Shown here piece after piece: positions 1-9,661 of a stretch of DNA of 64,000 bases (positions within the stretch are counted from its first letter, which is position 1; each line of letters starts with the position of its first letter). Made by a program: the position numbers and the translations under genes. The DNA lies in the NCBI RefSeq assembly GCF_002213425.1, contig NZ_NJGV01000011.1, forward strand, positions 149,930 to 213,929, read 5' to 3'. The DNA is from Herbaspirillum aquaticum. Its GTDB lineage: Bacteria; Pseudomonadota; Gammaproteobacteria; Burkholderiales; Burkholderiaceae_D. A model generated the notes under the pieces. The model searched no databases, had not been told where the DNA came from, and saw only the letters and a list, made by a program, of their open reading frames with translations.

Positions 1-781
1 ACAGCGGGGCTTGCGGGTCGGCGAAGAAGGGATGGGTCTGCTCGCGCAGGTCAGTCCAGTAATCTTCCGGATTGCTTAATTCGGTGCCACCCATCTTTTT
101 GATTGCTGAATCCACGGCGGCCTGTGCGCCCGACAAACGGATGGTGAGCACATTGTTGACCCAGGCGCTGGCTACCAGCGGCAGGGGTTGTCCTGCGCTC
201 TGGTTGAGCAGGCGCAGCGCGCCCTCCTGGTTGATCTCGAAAACGCGGGTGCTGCTGGCAATGGGGCGCGGCAAGACTTTCAGCGAGACCTGCAGGATCA
301 GACCCAGCGTGCCCAACGAACCGGCCAGGAGGCGCGAGATGTCATAGCCGGCGACGTTCTTCATGACTTGTCCGCCGAAGTGCAGTTGCTCGCCCTGGGC
401 ATCCATCAACACGGCGCCCAGCACGAAGTCGCGCACGGCCCCGGCGGCAGCGCGCGAGGGACCGGAGAGGCCGGCCGCGACCATGCCGCCGACGGTGGCC
501 GCGCCGCCGAAACGCGGAGGCTCCCAGGCCAGCATCTGGTTGTGCCCGGCCAGTGCGGCGTCGATCTCCGCCAGGGGCGTACCGCAGCGGGCGGTGATGA
601 CCAGCTCGGTCGGTTCATAGTCGATGATGCCGCTGTAGGGGCGCGTGTCGAGCAGGTCACCGGAAGGCACTTGGCCGTACCAGTCCTTGGTGCCGCCGCC
701 ACGGATCTGCAGGGCGCGGCCGGAAAGGATGCGTTCGCGGAAGGAGGCCAGCACGGCCTCCATGTCTTGTTGTGCTTGCAT
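1..781 (-). CDS. glcE: Glycolate oxidase FAD-binding subunit GlcE, 3' end outside window
   Basis: The reading frame starts with ATG at 781 and stays open to the left edge, giving about 260 residues of a family usually near 360, so the C-terminus is missing. The translation begins MQAQQDMEAVLASFRERI and contains a PCMH-type FAD-binding fold, with GGAATVGGMVAAGLSGPSR followed by VMKNVAGYDISRLLAGSLG. GlcE works with GlcD and the iron-sulfur subunit GlcF to oxidise glycolate to glyoxylate at the membrane. The start lies two bases after the glcD stop, so the two are probably co-transcribed and translationally coupled; glcF is expected just beyond the edge. Confidence 0.9.
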   Translation of the reverse strand, partial: MQAQQDMEAVLASFRERILSGRALQIRGGGTKDWYGQVPSGDLLDTRPYSGIIDYEPTELVITARCGTPLAEIDAALAGHNQMLAWEPPRFGGAATVGGMVAAGLSGPSRAAAGAVRDFVLGAVLMDAQGEQLHFGGQVMKNVAGYDISRLLAGSLGTLGLILQVSLKVLPRPIASSTRVFEINQEGALRLLNQSAGQPLPLVASAWVNNVLTIRLSGAQAAVDSAIKKMGGTELSNPEDYWTDLREQTHPFFADPQAPL

Positions 782-783
782 GG

Positions 784-2271
784 TCAGAATCTCGGCAGAT
801 CGGGGAAGCGCAGCTGGCCGCGCTGCACGTGCATCTTGCCGTACTCGGCACAGCGATGCAGGGTGGGAATGGCTTTGTCCGGATTGAGCAGGAAGGCAGG
901 GTCGAAGGCGCGCTTCAACTTGAAGAAGGCCTCGCGCTCGGCGGGAGAAAACTGCACGCACATGGAGTTGATCTTCTCGATGCCCACGCCGTGTTCGCCG
1001 GTGATGGTGCCGCCCACTTCCACGCACAGCTCCAGGATCTCGGCACCGAACAGTTCGGCGCGGTGGAATTCGTCCGCGATGTTGGCATCGAAGAGGATCA
1101 GCGGATGCAGGTTGCCATCGCCCGCATGGAAGACGTTGGCGCAGCGCAGGCCGTATTTCTTTTCCATCTCGGCGATGCCCAGCAGCACCTGCGCCAGCTT
1201 CTTGCGCGGGATGGTGCCATCCATGCAGTAGTAGTCGGGGGAGATGCGGCCGGCGGCCGGGAAGGCGTTCTTGCGGCCGGACCAGAAGCGCAGGCGCTCG
1301 GCTTCGCTCTGCGAACAGGCAATGGCCGTCGCGCCGCTGGCGTTGAGCACGTCGGTCATGCGGCCGATTTCTTCTTCCACCTCTTCCACGGTGCCGTCGG
1401 ATTCGCACAGCAGGATGGCTTCGGCATCGATGTCATAGCCGGCTTTGACGAACGGCTCGACCATGCGCGAGCTGGTCTTGTCCATCATCTCCAGCCCGGC
1501 CGGGATGATGCCGGCCGCGATCACGTTGGCGACCGCATTGCCGCCTTTGACCACATCGTCGAAGGAAGCCATGATCACGCGCGCGGCCTGCGGCTTGGGC
1601 ACCAGCTTGACGGTCACTTCGGTGACCACGCCCAGCATGCCTTCGGAACCGATGAAGACGGCCAGCAGGTCCAGGCCCGGGGCATCCAGGGCGCCGCTGC
1701 CCAGTTCCACCACGTCGCCCTCGATGGTGACCATGCGTACGCGCAGCACGTTATGCACCGTCAGGCCGTATTTCAGGCAGTGCACGCCGCCCGAATTCTC
1801 CGCCACGTTGCCGCCGATGGAACAGGCGATCTGCGAGGACGGATCCGGCGCGTAATACAGGCCGTGCGGGGCCGCCGCTTCGGAAATGGCCAGGTTGCGC
1901 ACGCCGGGCTGGACCACGGCGGTGCGCGAGTACTTGTCCATCTTGAGGATCTGGTTGAATTTTGCGGTGGAGACCACCACGCCATCGGCAATGGGCATGG
2001 CCCCGCCCGACAGGCCGGTGCCGGCACCGCGCGGCACGATCTGCACCTGCAGCGCGTGACAGGCCTTCATGATGGCGATGACCTGCGCCTCGTTTTCGGG
2101 CAGCACCACCACCATGGGCAACTGGCGGTAGGCGGCCAGGCCGTCGCATTCGTAGGGGCGGGTGTCTTCTTCGTCGAACAGCACGCAGTGCGCGGGGACG
2201 ACCCGGCGCAGGGCGTCGACAACTTCGCGCTGGCGGGCCGGCGCGAAGGACGGTTGGGCGGGAGCATTCAT
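784..2271 (-). CDS. glcD: Glycolate oxidase subunit GlcD (FAD-linked)
   Basis: This 495-residue flavoprotein is the catalytic glycolate oxidase subunit. The N-terminal PCMH FAD-binding domain carries PRGAGTGLSGGA at residues 80-91 and a second FAD loop, CSIGGNVAENSGG, near 160. The C-terminal FAD-oxidase cap has HAGDGNLHP and the family signature GEHGVG. Its length is normal for GlcD. It is the first visible gene of a glcDE(F) unit on the minus strand. A LysR gene lies 249 bp upstream in the same orientation and is a candidate regulator. Related family members act on D-lactate, but the adjacent GlcE makes glycolate oxidase the best call. Confidence 0.92.
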   Translation of the reverse strand: MNAPAQPSFAPARQREVVDALRRVVPAHCVLFDEEDTRPYECDGLAAYRQLPMVVVLPENEAQVIAIMKACHALQVQIVPRGAGTGLSGGAMPIADGVVVSTAKFNQILKMDKYSRTAVVQPGVRNLAISEAAAPHGLYYAPDPSSQIACSIGGNVAENSGGVHCLKYGLTVHNVLRVRMVTIEGDVVELGSGALDAPGLDLLAVFIGSEGMLGVVTEVTVKLVPKPQAARVIMASFDDVVKGGNAVANVIAAGIIPAGLEMMDKTSSRMVEPFVKAGYDIDAEAILLCESDGTVEEVEEEIGRMTDVLNASGATAIACSQSEAERLRFWSGRKNAFPAAGRISPDYYCMDGTIPRKKLAQVLLGIAEMEKKYGLRCANVFHAGDGNLHPLILFDANIADEFHRAELFGAEILELCVEVGGTITGEHGVGIEKINSMCVQFSPAEREAFFKLKRAFDPAFLLNPDKAIPTLHRCAEYGKMHVQRGQLRFPDLPRF

Positions 2272-2365
2272 GCTGGACCTCGGCGGTAAGCTAGGCAGGC
2301 GTGCGGCGCTGGATGTCCCTCTTCTTGCATCCGGTGCTGCGGCTCACGCTGTCTCGTTTGTTGTC

Positions 2366-2388
2366 AGCCCGCATGGGGCGGGCTTTTT
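2366..2388 (+). terminator. Hairpin with plus-strand T-run, orphan
   Basis: The arms AGCCCGC (2366-2372) and GCGGGCT (2378-2384) are followed by TTTTT on the plus strand. No plus-strand gene precedes it; it sits between the minus-strand LysR gene and glcD. It may end an unseen plus-strand transcript or simply be a hairpin in the glcD leader. Confidence 0.35.
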
Positions 2389-2462
2389 CAGTCCGACAAG
2401 TGTAACGAATTTTGCCGCCCTGCACGGTGCCGTATTGGCTGGCGGCCCACTGAAAAGAATTG

Positions 2463-2495
2463 CCGGCCGCCGTGAATTATTTTCAGGGCGGCCGG
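2463..2495 (-). terminator. Probable terminator of the GcvA-like LysR gene
   Basis: The perfect 9-bp arms CCGGCCGCC and GGCGGCCGG surround a 15-base loop. On the minus strand they are followed by a T-rich stretch (ATTCTTTTC). It lies 26 bp after the LysR stop codon. Confidence 0.5.
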
Positions 2496-2520
2496 ACGGG
2501 ACGGGCGATGCAAAGGCGCT

Positions 2521-3411
2521 TCAGATGTTGCGGAAGGCGTTCTGCATCCAGCTGATGAAGGTATCGACCTCGGGCCGCTCGCGCACGGCGCGCTCGTAGA
2601 CCACGTAATACGCATGCGGCGGGGTGCGCAGGCGCACGTCGAACAATTCCACGATCTCGCCCCGGGCCAGCAGTTCTTCGGCGAAGTGCTGGCGCGTGAG
2701 GCCAATGCCGTAGCCGTGGCGCACGGCTTCCAGCAGCAGGCCGAGGTCGTCCACGCGCAGGCCGGAGGACGGTTCCACCCAGTCCTTCAGGCCGGCCGCC
2801 TCGAACCAGGGCTGCCAGGGCTCCAGGGCCGAGCGCAGCAGGGTCGCATGCTGCAGGTCGGTGGGCGACTTCATCGGCGGCAGGGTTTTCAGGTAGCCGG
2901 GGCTGGCCACGGCGAAGGCCGGTTCCTCGAACAGCTTCTCGGTGATGATGTTGGGATAGTTGCCGGCACCGAAACGGATCTCGACATCGCTCTCCGAGAG
3001 CGACAGGTCATACAGCGGCACCGACAGATACAGCTCGACCACGATCTCCGGATGGCGCTGGGTGAAGTCGGCAATGCGCGGCATGAGCAGGTGGCGCGCG
3101 AAGGTCGGCGGCAGCATCACCTTGATCTTGGGCTGCACGGCCGCATTGCGGTGGGGCATCGGGAAATCGGTCAGCGTGCGCAAGGCGCTGCGCACCACAT
3201 CCAGATAGCGGCGGCCAAATTCGGACAGGCCGATGGAGCGCCCGTCGCGATAGAACAGGCGCTCGCCCACGAACTCTTCCAGCAGGCGGATCCGGTGCGA
3301 CAGCGCCGAGGGGGTGATGCACAGTTCCTCGGCGGCAATCGCAAAGGAGTTATGACGGGCTGCCGCCTCGAAGGCGGACAGGGCATGGACGGGGGGGAGG
3401 CGGGTGGCCAT
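2521..3411 (-). CDS. LysR-family regulator, GcvA-like
   Basis: This 296-residue regulator has an N-terminal winged helix-turn-helix starting MATRLPPVHALSAFEAAARH and including CITPSALSHRIRLLEE, then a periplasmic-binding-like effector domain. The N-terminus is of the GcvA/AmpR type. I chose the ATG at 3411, preceded by AGGA; an in-frame TTG at 3438 would add nine residues. It lies between glcD and the D-lactate dehydrogenase-like gene, so either flavoprotein gene is a possible target. The effector is unknown. Confidence 0.85.
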   Translation of the reverse strand: MATRLPPVHALSAFEAAARHNSFAIAAEELCITPSALSHRIRLLEEFVGERLFYRDGRSIGLSEFGRRYLDVVRSALRTLTDFPMPHRNAAVQPKIKVMLPPTFARHLLMPRIADFTQRHPEIVVELYLSVPLYDLSLSESDVEIRFGAGNYPNIITEKLFEEPAFAVASPGYLKTLPPMKSPTDLQHATLLRSALEPWQPWFEAAGLKDWVEPSSGLRVDDLGLLLEAVRHGYGIGLTRQHFAEELLARGEIVELFDVRLRTPPHAYYVVYERAVRERPEVDTFISWMQNAFRNI

Positions 3412-3536
3412 GGATGGTGGATTCCTGCTGCGGTTCAAGCAAACCTGATAAAAACTAACATTCTGTTGCCGAAAAACTAAAGGGCCAGGCGCGTAAAACC
3501 AAGTTTTTCACTCCCGGCCCGCGTATCACATCGGGC

Positions 3537-4952
<1,416 letters not shown>

Positions 4953-5255
4953 GCAATGTCTCTCAGGGGTCTGGTGTCTCGGGGTTCTTGTGCTCTTGTG
5001 CGGGAAGATGCAGGGTCATGAAGCGGCGTCCCGGGCTGCTCCAGTGGACTGACCACTGATCCAATCGATGAATTTTACTCTCTTGCACGCTTTAGTTTGC
5101 GCAAATGTCCTCGCCCATGCCGCCCGATCGGGCAAATCAAGTGAATTGTTTACGCATTTTTCCAGCTGGCGCGCGGCGGCTCGCAGCGCATGGGAAGCGC
5201 TTGCCTTGGGCGGGGCTTGCGCTTAAGCTGCCCGGCGGATCAACTAGGAGCAATG
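4953..5255. other. Divergent intergenic region, dld-like gene / cobalamin adenosyltransferase
   Basis: This 303-bp stretch must hold promoters for both divergent genes. I see a short palindrome at 5042-5058 and a clear TAGGAG ribosome-binding site at 5245-5250 for the plus-strand gene. No convincing -35/-10 pair, RNA gene or cobalamin riboswitch was recognised. Confidence 0.6.
5042..5058. promoter_or_regulatory. Palindrome, possible operator upstream of the dld-like gene
   Basis: CAGTGG-ACTGA-CCACTG is a perfect 6-bp inverted repeat, about 90 bp upstream of the dld-like start. It includes TGACCA and TGGTCA half-sites that loosely resemble GntR/FadR-type operators seen near lactate genes. No regulator of that family is nearby. 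Confidence 0.3.
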
Positions 5256-5810
5256 ATGGGCAACCGACTTTCGAAAATCGCCACCCGCACGGGCGATGAT
5301 GGCAGCACCGGGCTGGGCGATGGCAGCCGCGTGGGCAAGGACAGCCTGCGCATCCAGGCGCTGGGCGATGTGGATGAGCTCAATTCGCAGCTGGGCCTGC
5401 TGTTGTGCGAGACGCTGCCGGCCGCATTGCGGGAAGAGCTGGTGTCGATCCAGCATGACCTCTTCGACCTGGGCGGCGAGTTGTGCATCCCGGGCTATAC
5501 GGTGTTGGCCGATGCGCACCTGGCACGGCTGGACGCCCTGCTGGAAAAATACAACGCCACCCTGCCCCCGCTGAAGGAATTCATCCTGCCCGGCGGCTCG
5601 CGCACGGCCGCGCTGGCGCACGTGTGCCGCACCGTATGCCGCCGCGCCGAGCGCAGCGTGGTCATGCTGGAGAAGGCCGAGGCCGGCGTGAATGCGCCGG
5701 CGCGGCAGTACCTCAATCGCCTCTCCGACCTGTGCTTCGTGCTGGCGCGCGTGCTCAACCGGGAAGCGGGTGGGCAGGATGTGTTGTGGGAGAAGGGGCG
5801 GGAGCGCTGA
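5256..5810 (+). CDS. Cob(I)alamin adenosyltransferase, PduO type
   Basis: This 184-residue enzyme transfers the adenosyl group of ATP to cob(I)alamin, making adenosylcobalamin. The ATP-binding N-terminus reads IATRTGDDGSTGLGDGSR, and the PduO helix CRTVCRRAERSVV lies near residue 130. The second of two adjacent ATGs (5253 and 5256) is chosen because TAGGAG at 5245-5250 is better spaced for it. The gene stands alone, with a strong terminator directly behind it. Confidence 0.9.
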   Translation: MGNRLSKIATRTGDDGSTGLGDGSRVGKDSLRIQALGDVDELNSQLGLLLCETLPAALREELVSIQHDLFDLGGELCIPGYTVLADAHLARLDALLEKYNATLPPLKEFILPGGSRTAALAHVCRTVCRRAERSVVMLEKAEAGVNAPARQYLNRLSDLCFVLARVLNREAGGQDVLWEKGRER

Positions 5811-5839
5811 TCGTCGTTCTACCGCACGAGAAATGTGAA

Positions 5840-5869
5840 ACGCCCCGCGGGAAACCGGCGGGGCGTTTT
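5840..5869 (+). terminator. Rho-independent terminator
   Basis: The 9-bp arms ACGCCCCGC and GCGGGGCGT are followed by TTTTCATTTTC, 30 bp after the adenosyltransferase stop. Confidence 0.9.
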
Positions 5870-5897
5870 CATTTTCAGTTGGGGGGATGCAATGACT

Positions 5898-6167
5898 TAG
5901 GGCCTGTTCACATTCAATCTGCGAGTGCGAGAGGCCGCCAAGCGTTGGCTGCCTAGGCGCAGCGACGCGCCGTGGTGGTGCCACGGCAAGGAGCTGCAAC
6001 AACGGCAGGCGACGCTTGGCGGCCTCTCCCGGAGGGTTGCCCCCAGAAGGCGCGCTGGCCGCGTTGCACGTCAGGGCTGGTGGCACCACCACCAGCCCTG
6101 ACGCGCGCCTTGCCACCACGCCTTCTGGGGGCAACGCATCTCGCAGATTGAATGTGAACAGGCCCTA
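5898..6167. mobile_element. MITE-like palindromic element with 28-bp perfect terminal inverted repeats
   Basis: The ends are 28-bp perfect inverted repeats at 5898-5925 (TAGGGCCTGTTCACATTC...) and 6140-6167. Two further palindromes are nested inside: 17-bp arms at 5929-5945/6012-6028, and 16-bp arms at 6037-6052/6119-6134. The second encloses a GTCAGGGCTGGTGG palindrome. The outermost bases are TA on both sides, which fits a TA target duplication, or a 4-base YTAG-type target. No ORF encodes a transposase, so it would be non-autonomous. It sits between a terminator and the 3' end of dxs. Confidence 0.7.
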
Positions 6168-6185
6168 GTTCAACGCGGCGATTTT

Positions 6186-6212
6186 CTTAGTTTCCACCGA
6201 GCAAAAACTAAG
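6186..6212. repeat. Small inverted repeat between MITE and dxs
   Basis: The arms CTTAGTTT (6186-6193) and AAACTAAG (6205-6212) are perfect. No T-run follows on either strand, so a role as dxs terminator is weak. The CTTAG/CTAAG ends recall those of the repeat block at 63486-63683. Confidence 0.4.
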
Positions 6213-6230
6213 TCCGGCAACCGTGCCTCC

Positions 6231-8096
6231 TCAGCCGTTGTTGACCACCAGCTTGGGTTCATCCTTGCCAAAGCGCTGGATGATGGACTGCGCGATGCCA
6301 TCGGCATCCAGCCCGCACTGCGCCAGCAGTTGCACGGCGTCGCCGTGATCGATGAAGCGGTCCGGCAGGCCCAGGTGCAGCACCGGCTTGTTGATGCCAG
6401 CGGCGGCCAAGGCCTCGGAGACGGCCGCACCGGCGCCACCCATGATGCAGCCCTCTTCCACCGTCACCAGCGCATCGTGCGAGGCGGCCAACTGCTTGAC
6501 CAGTTCCGCATCCAGCGGCTTGATGAAGCGCATGTTGGCCACCGTGGCGTTGAGCTTGTCGCCCGCGCCCAGGGCCGGTGCCAGCAGGCTGCCGAAGGCC
6601 AGGATGGCAACATCCTTGCCCTGGCGGCGGATTTCTCCCTTGCCCAGCGGCAGGGTCTCGAGCGTCTTCTCCACTGCGGCACCGATACCGGCACCACGCG
6701 GATAACGCACCGAAGCCGGACCGGGATACTGATAGGCGGTGGAGAGCATCTTGCGGCACTCATCCTCATCGGAAGCCGCCATCACCACCATGTTGGGGAT
6801 ACAGCGCAGGAAGGCCAGGTCGTAATTGCCGGCGTGGGTCGCACCGTCTGCGCCGACCAGGCCGGCACGGTCCAGGGCGAAGGTCACATCCAGGTTCTGC
6901 AGGGCCACGTCGTGGATCAGCTGGTCATAGGCGCGCTGCAGGAAGGTCGAGTAAATCGCCACCACCGGCTTCATGCCCTCGCAGGCCATGCCGGCAGCGA
7001 AGGTGACGGCGTGCTGTTCGGCGATGCCGACGTCGTAGTAGCGGTCCGGGAATTTCTTTTCAAAGCCCACCATGCCCGAGCCTTCGCGCATGGCCGGGGT
7101 GATGCCGACCAGCTTCTCGTCGGCGGCAGCCATGTCGCACAGCCAGTCGCCGAAGACCTGGGTATAGGTCAGCTTGCCGCCGGCACTGGGCTTGATGCCT
7201 TCGCTGGGGTTGAACTTGCCGGGGCCGTGATAGAGCACCGGATCGGCTTCGGCCAGCTTGTAGCCCTGTCCCTTCCTGGTGACCACGTGCAGGAATTGCG
7301 GGCCCTTCAGGTGCTTCAGGTTCTGCAGCGTGGGGACCAGCGAGTCGAGGTCATGGCCATCGATGGGGCCGATGTAGTTGAAACCGAATTCCTCGAACAT
7401 GGTGGCCGGGACCACCATGCCCTTGGCATGTTCTTCCAGGCGCTTGGCCAGTTCCAGCACGGGGCCGGGCAGTACCGACTTGCCGACGTCACGCGCTTTG
7501 GCGTAGAACTTGCCCGACATCAGGCGCGCCAGGTAGCGGTTGAGCGCACCCACGGGCGGCGAGATCGACATGTCGTTGTCGTTGAGGATCACCAGCAGGT
7601 TGATGTCTTCATGCACGCCCGCATTGTTGAGCGCTTCGAAGGCCATGCCGGCGGTCATGGCGCCGTCGCCGATGACGGCGATGGCGTGACGGTCAGAGCC
7701 TTGGGTCTTGGCGGCCAGGGCCATGCCCAGCGCAGCCGAGATCGAGGTCGAGGAGTGGGCGGTGCCGAAGGTGTCGTATTCGCTTTCGATGCGGCGCGGG
7801 AAGCCCGAGATGCCCTCCTGCTGGCGCAGCGAAGCCATGCGCTCGCGGCGGCCGGTCAGGATCTTGTGCGGGTAGGTCTGGTGGCCCACATCCCAGACGA
7901 TGCGGTCCTGCGGCGTATTGAAGACGTAATGCAGCGCGATGGTCAGCTCGACCGTGCCCAGGTTGGAGGACAGGTGACCGCCGGTCTTAGAGACCGAATC
8001 CAGCAGGAAACCGCGCAGCTCTTCGGCCAGCGGCTTCAATTGATGGCGGGACAGGCGGCGCAGGTCGGCCGGGTCGTTGATGGTATTGAGGAGCAT
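6231..8096 (-). CDS. dxs: 1-Deoxy-D-xylulose-5-phosphate synthase
   Basis: This 621-residue thiamine-diphosphate enzyme condenses pyruvate with glyceraldehyde-3-phosphate in the first step of the MEP isoprenoid pathway. Visible motifs are [18 protein letters not shown] near residue 39, the ThDP motif [20 protein letters not shown] near 145, [15 protein letters not shown] in the pyrimidine domain and [15 protein letters not shown]. Length and domain order are normal. It is the last gene of xseB-ispA-dxs, separated from ispA by 78 bp. Confidence 0.97.
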   Translation of the reverse strand: MLLNTINDPADLRRLSRHQLKPLAEELRGFLLDSVSKTGGHLSSNLGTVELTIALHYVFNTPQDRIVWDVGHQTYPHKILTGRRERMASLRQQEGISGFPRRIESEYDTFGTAHSSTSISAALGMALAAKTQGSDRHAIAVIGDGAMTAGMAFEALNNAGVHEDINLLVILNDNDMSISPPVGALNRYLARLMSGKFYAKARDVGKSVLPGPVLELAKRLEEHAKGMVVPATMFEEFGFNYIGPIDGHDLDSLVPTLQNLKHLKGPQFLHVVTRKGQGYKLAEADPVLYHGPGKFNPSEGIKPSAGGKLTYTQVFGDWLCDMAAADEKLVGITPAMREGSGMVGFEKKFPDRYYDVGIAEQHAVTFAAGMACEGMKPVVAIYSTFLQRAYDQLIHDVALQNLDVTFALDRAGLVGADGATHAGNYDLAFLRCIPNMVVMAASDEDECRKMLSTAYQYPGPASVRYPRGAGIGAAVEKTLETLPLGKGEIRRQGKDVAILAFGSLLAPALGAGDKLNATVANMRFIKPLDAELVKQLAASHDALVTVEEGCIMGGAGAAVSEALAAAGINKPVLHLGLPDRFIDHGDAVQLLAQCGLDADGIAQSIIQRFGKDEPKLVVNNG

Positions 8097-8174
8097 CTGT
8101 TCTTACCGTGTTGGGGTCTGAAGGCCGCGCCTGGCACATGCCGCGCGGTCCGTCTTCATGCCTGGTTACGTCGC

Positions 8175-9122
8175 TTAAGTTTTTCTCTGCACGATCAGGT
8201 CGGCCAGCTCACGCAGGCGGCGCGCCTTCTCGCCGAAGGGCGCCAGCGCCGCATGGGCATTGCCGCGCAGCTTCTCGGCCAGCGCCTGCGATTCGGCCAG
8301 GCCCAGGATCGAGACATAGGTCGGCTTGTTGTCCGCCGCATCCTTGCCCGCCGTCTTGCCCAGCGTGGCCGAGTCGGCAGTGGCATCGAGGATGTCGTCC
8401 ACTACCTGGAAGGCCAGGCCGATGGCGCGCGCGTAGTCGTCCAGCGCGGCGGTCTCATCGGCGGTGAGCGTCTTGCCGCCCAGCGCGCCCAAGAGCACCG
8501 CTGCGCGCAGCAGGGCACCGGTCTTGAGGCGATGCATCTGTTCCAGCTCGGCCAGCGACAAGGTCATGCCCACGCTGGCCAGGTCGATGGCCTGGCCGCC
8601 GCACATGCCCACTGAACCTGCGGCCTGGGCCAGCAGGTTCATCATGCGCAACTGGCGTGCCGTCACACCGGCGTCGCTCTTGCCCAGCTCGGCCTCCAGC
8701 GGTGCCGACAAGATATCGAAGGCCTGCGCCTGCAGCGCATCGCCAACCAAAAGCGCAGTCGCTTCGTCATATTGCACGTGCACCGTGGGCTTGCCACGGC
8801 GCAGGGCATCGTCATCCATGCAGGGCATGTCGTCATGCACCAGCGAATAGACGTGGATCATCTCCACGGCCGCCGCCGCCCGGTCCAGCAGCGCGCGCGG
8901 GGTATCGAAGATGTCGCCGGCGGCATAGACCAGCAGCGGACGTACGCGCTTGCCGCCATCCATGGCGGTGTAGCGCATGGCTTCGTGCAGGCGCGCCGGC
9001 ACCACCGAGGTCGCGGGCAGGAATCGGTCCAGCACGTCTTCCATGCCGCCCTGCACCTGGCGCATCCAGTCGACAAACGCTAGCGGGGCCTGCGCACTGG
9101 CGGCCGGCATCTGTGCATTCAT
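8175..9122 (-). CDS. ispA: Farnesyl diphosphate synthase / polyprenyl synthetase
   Basis: This 315-residue trans-prenyltransferase is expected to build farnesyl diphosphate from IPP and DMAPP. The first Asp-rich motif is LVHDDMPCMDDD, and the second is FQVVDDILDATAD. GGKRVRPLLVY is the IPP-binding region, and GKTAGKDAADNKPTYVS is the typical IspA C-terminal loop. Its start codon overlaps the xseB stop by one base (TGATG), so the two are translationally coupled. Confidence 0.95.
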   Translation of the reverse strand: MNAQMPAASAQAPLAFVDWMRQVQGGMEDVLDRFLPATSVVPARLHEAMRYTAMDGGKRVRPLLVYAAGDIFDTPRALLDRAAAAVEMIHVYSLVHDDMPCMDDDALRRGKPTVHVQYDEATALLVGDALQAQAFDILSAPLEAELGKSDAGVTARQLRMMNLLAQAAGSVGMCGGQAIDLASVGMTLSLAELEQMHRLKTGALLRAAVLLGALGGKTLTADETAALDDYARAIGLAFQVVDDILDATADSATLGKTAGKDAADNKPTYVSILGLAESQALAEKLRGNAHAALAPFGEKARRLRELADLIVQRKT

Positions 9123-9394
9123 CAGTCGTCCCCGCCGGCAGCATCGGCTGCATTGAAGGGCTTGAGCATGTCGCCTTCGAGCAGCTTGACCTGGCTGTCA
9201 ACCTTGTCGAGCTGGCCGGCGCAGAACTTCACCAGTTCGGAGCCGCGCTTGTAGGCGGCCACCGACGCTTCCAGCGGCAGTTCGCCGGCTTCCATGCGGG
9301 CCACGAGCTGCTCCAGTTCGGCCATCGCCTCTTCGAAGGAGGCAGGCAAGGCAGCAGCGGAAGCCGAAGGTGCGGCGGCAGAGGTTCTAGGCAT
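9122..9394 (-). CDS. xseB: Exodeoxyribonuclease VII small subunit
   Basis: This 90-residue protein has the conserved XseB core FEEAMAELEQLVARMEAGEL and LEASVAAYKRGSELVKFC. Together with XseA it forms the single-strand exonuclease ExoVII. The start MPRTSAAAPS is chosen from family length; upstream in-frame codons lie in the promoter region. xseB-ispA-dxs is a common order in proteobacteria. Confidence 0.93.
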   Translation of the reverse strand: MPRTSAAAPSASAAALPASFEEAMAELEQLVARMEAGELPLEASVAAYKRGSELVKFCAGQLDKVDSQVKLLEGDMLKPFNAADAAGGDD

Positions 9395-9524
9395 ATCGAC
9401 CCATTCAAAATTCCAACCCGGTATTTTAGAACAAACCGGCGATACCCAAGTCAATCAAGGGCGTGGAAATGTCAGCGGATTTCGCGCCGAGCTTGTAAAT
9501 TCGGCCAATTTACTGGCATTTTGG

Positions 9525-9558
9525 CCACAAAACCCGGCCCCTTATGGGGGTTTTGTGG
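9525..9558. promoter_or_regulatory. Inverted repeat in the xseB / Rieske oxygenase divergent region
   Basis: CCACAAAACCC (9525-9535) and GGGTTTTGTGG (9548-9558) are perfect 11-bp arms. They lie about 104 bp upstream of the oxygenase start and 130 bp upstream of xseB. CATAAT follows directly on the plus strand. It could be an operator or a leader hairpin; no regulator can be assigned. Confidence 0.4.
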
Positions 9559-9661
9559 CATAATCCTCGGTTCTGTCCAAAATTTCCTCTTCATATTATT
9601 TGAACATAGGTTTTTGCGGATTTTCTTCCTTAGGTTGGTGCAAATTAATTTGGGGGCGGAA

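Noticed and set aside
4953..5255. A cobalamin riboswitch upstream of the adenosyltransferase gene
   Set aside because: No B12-box-like sequence or long structured leader was seen in the upstream 300 bp.
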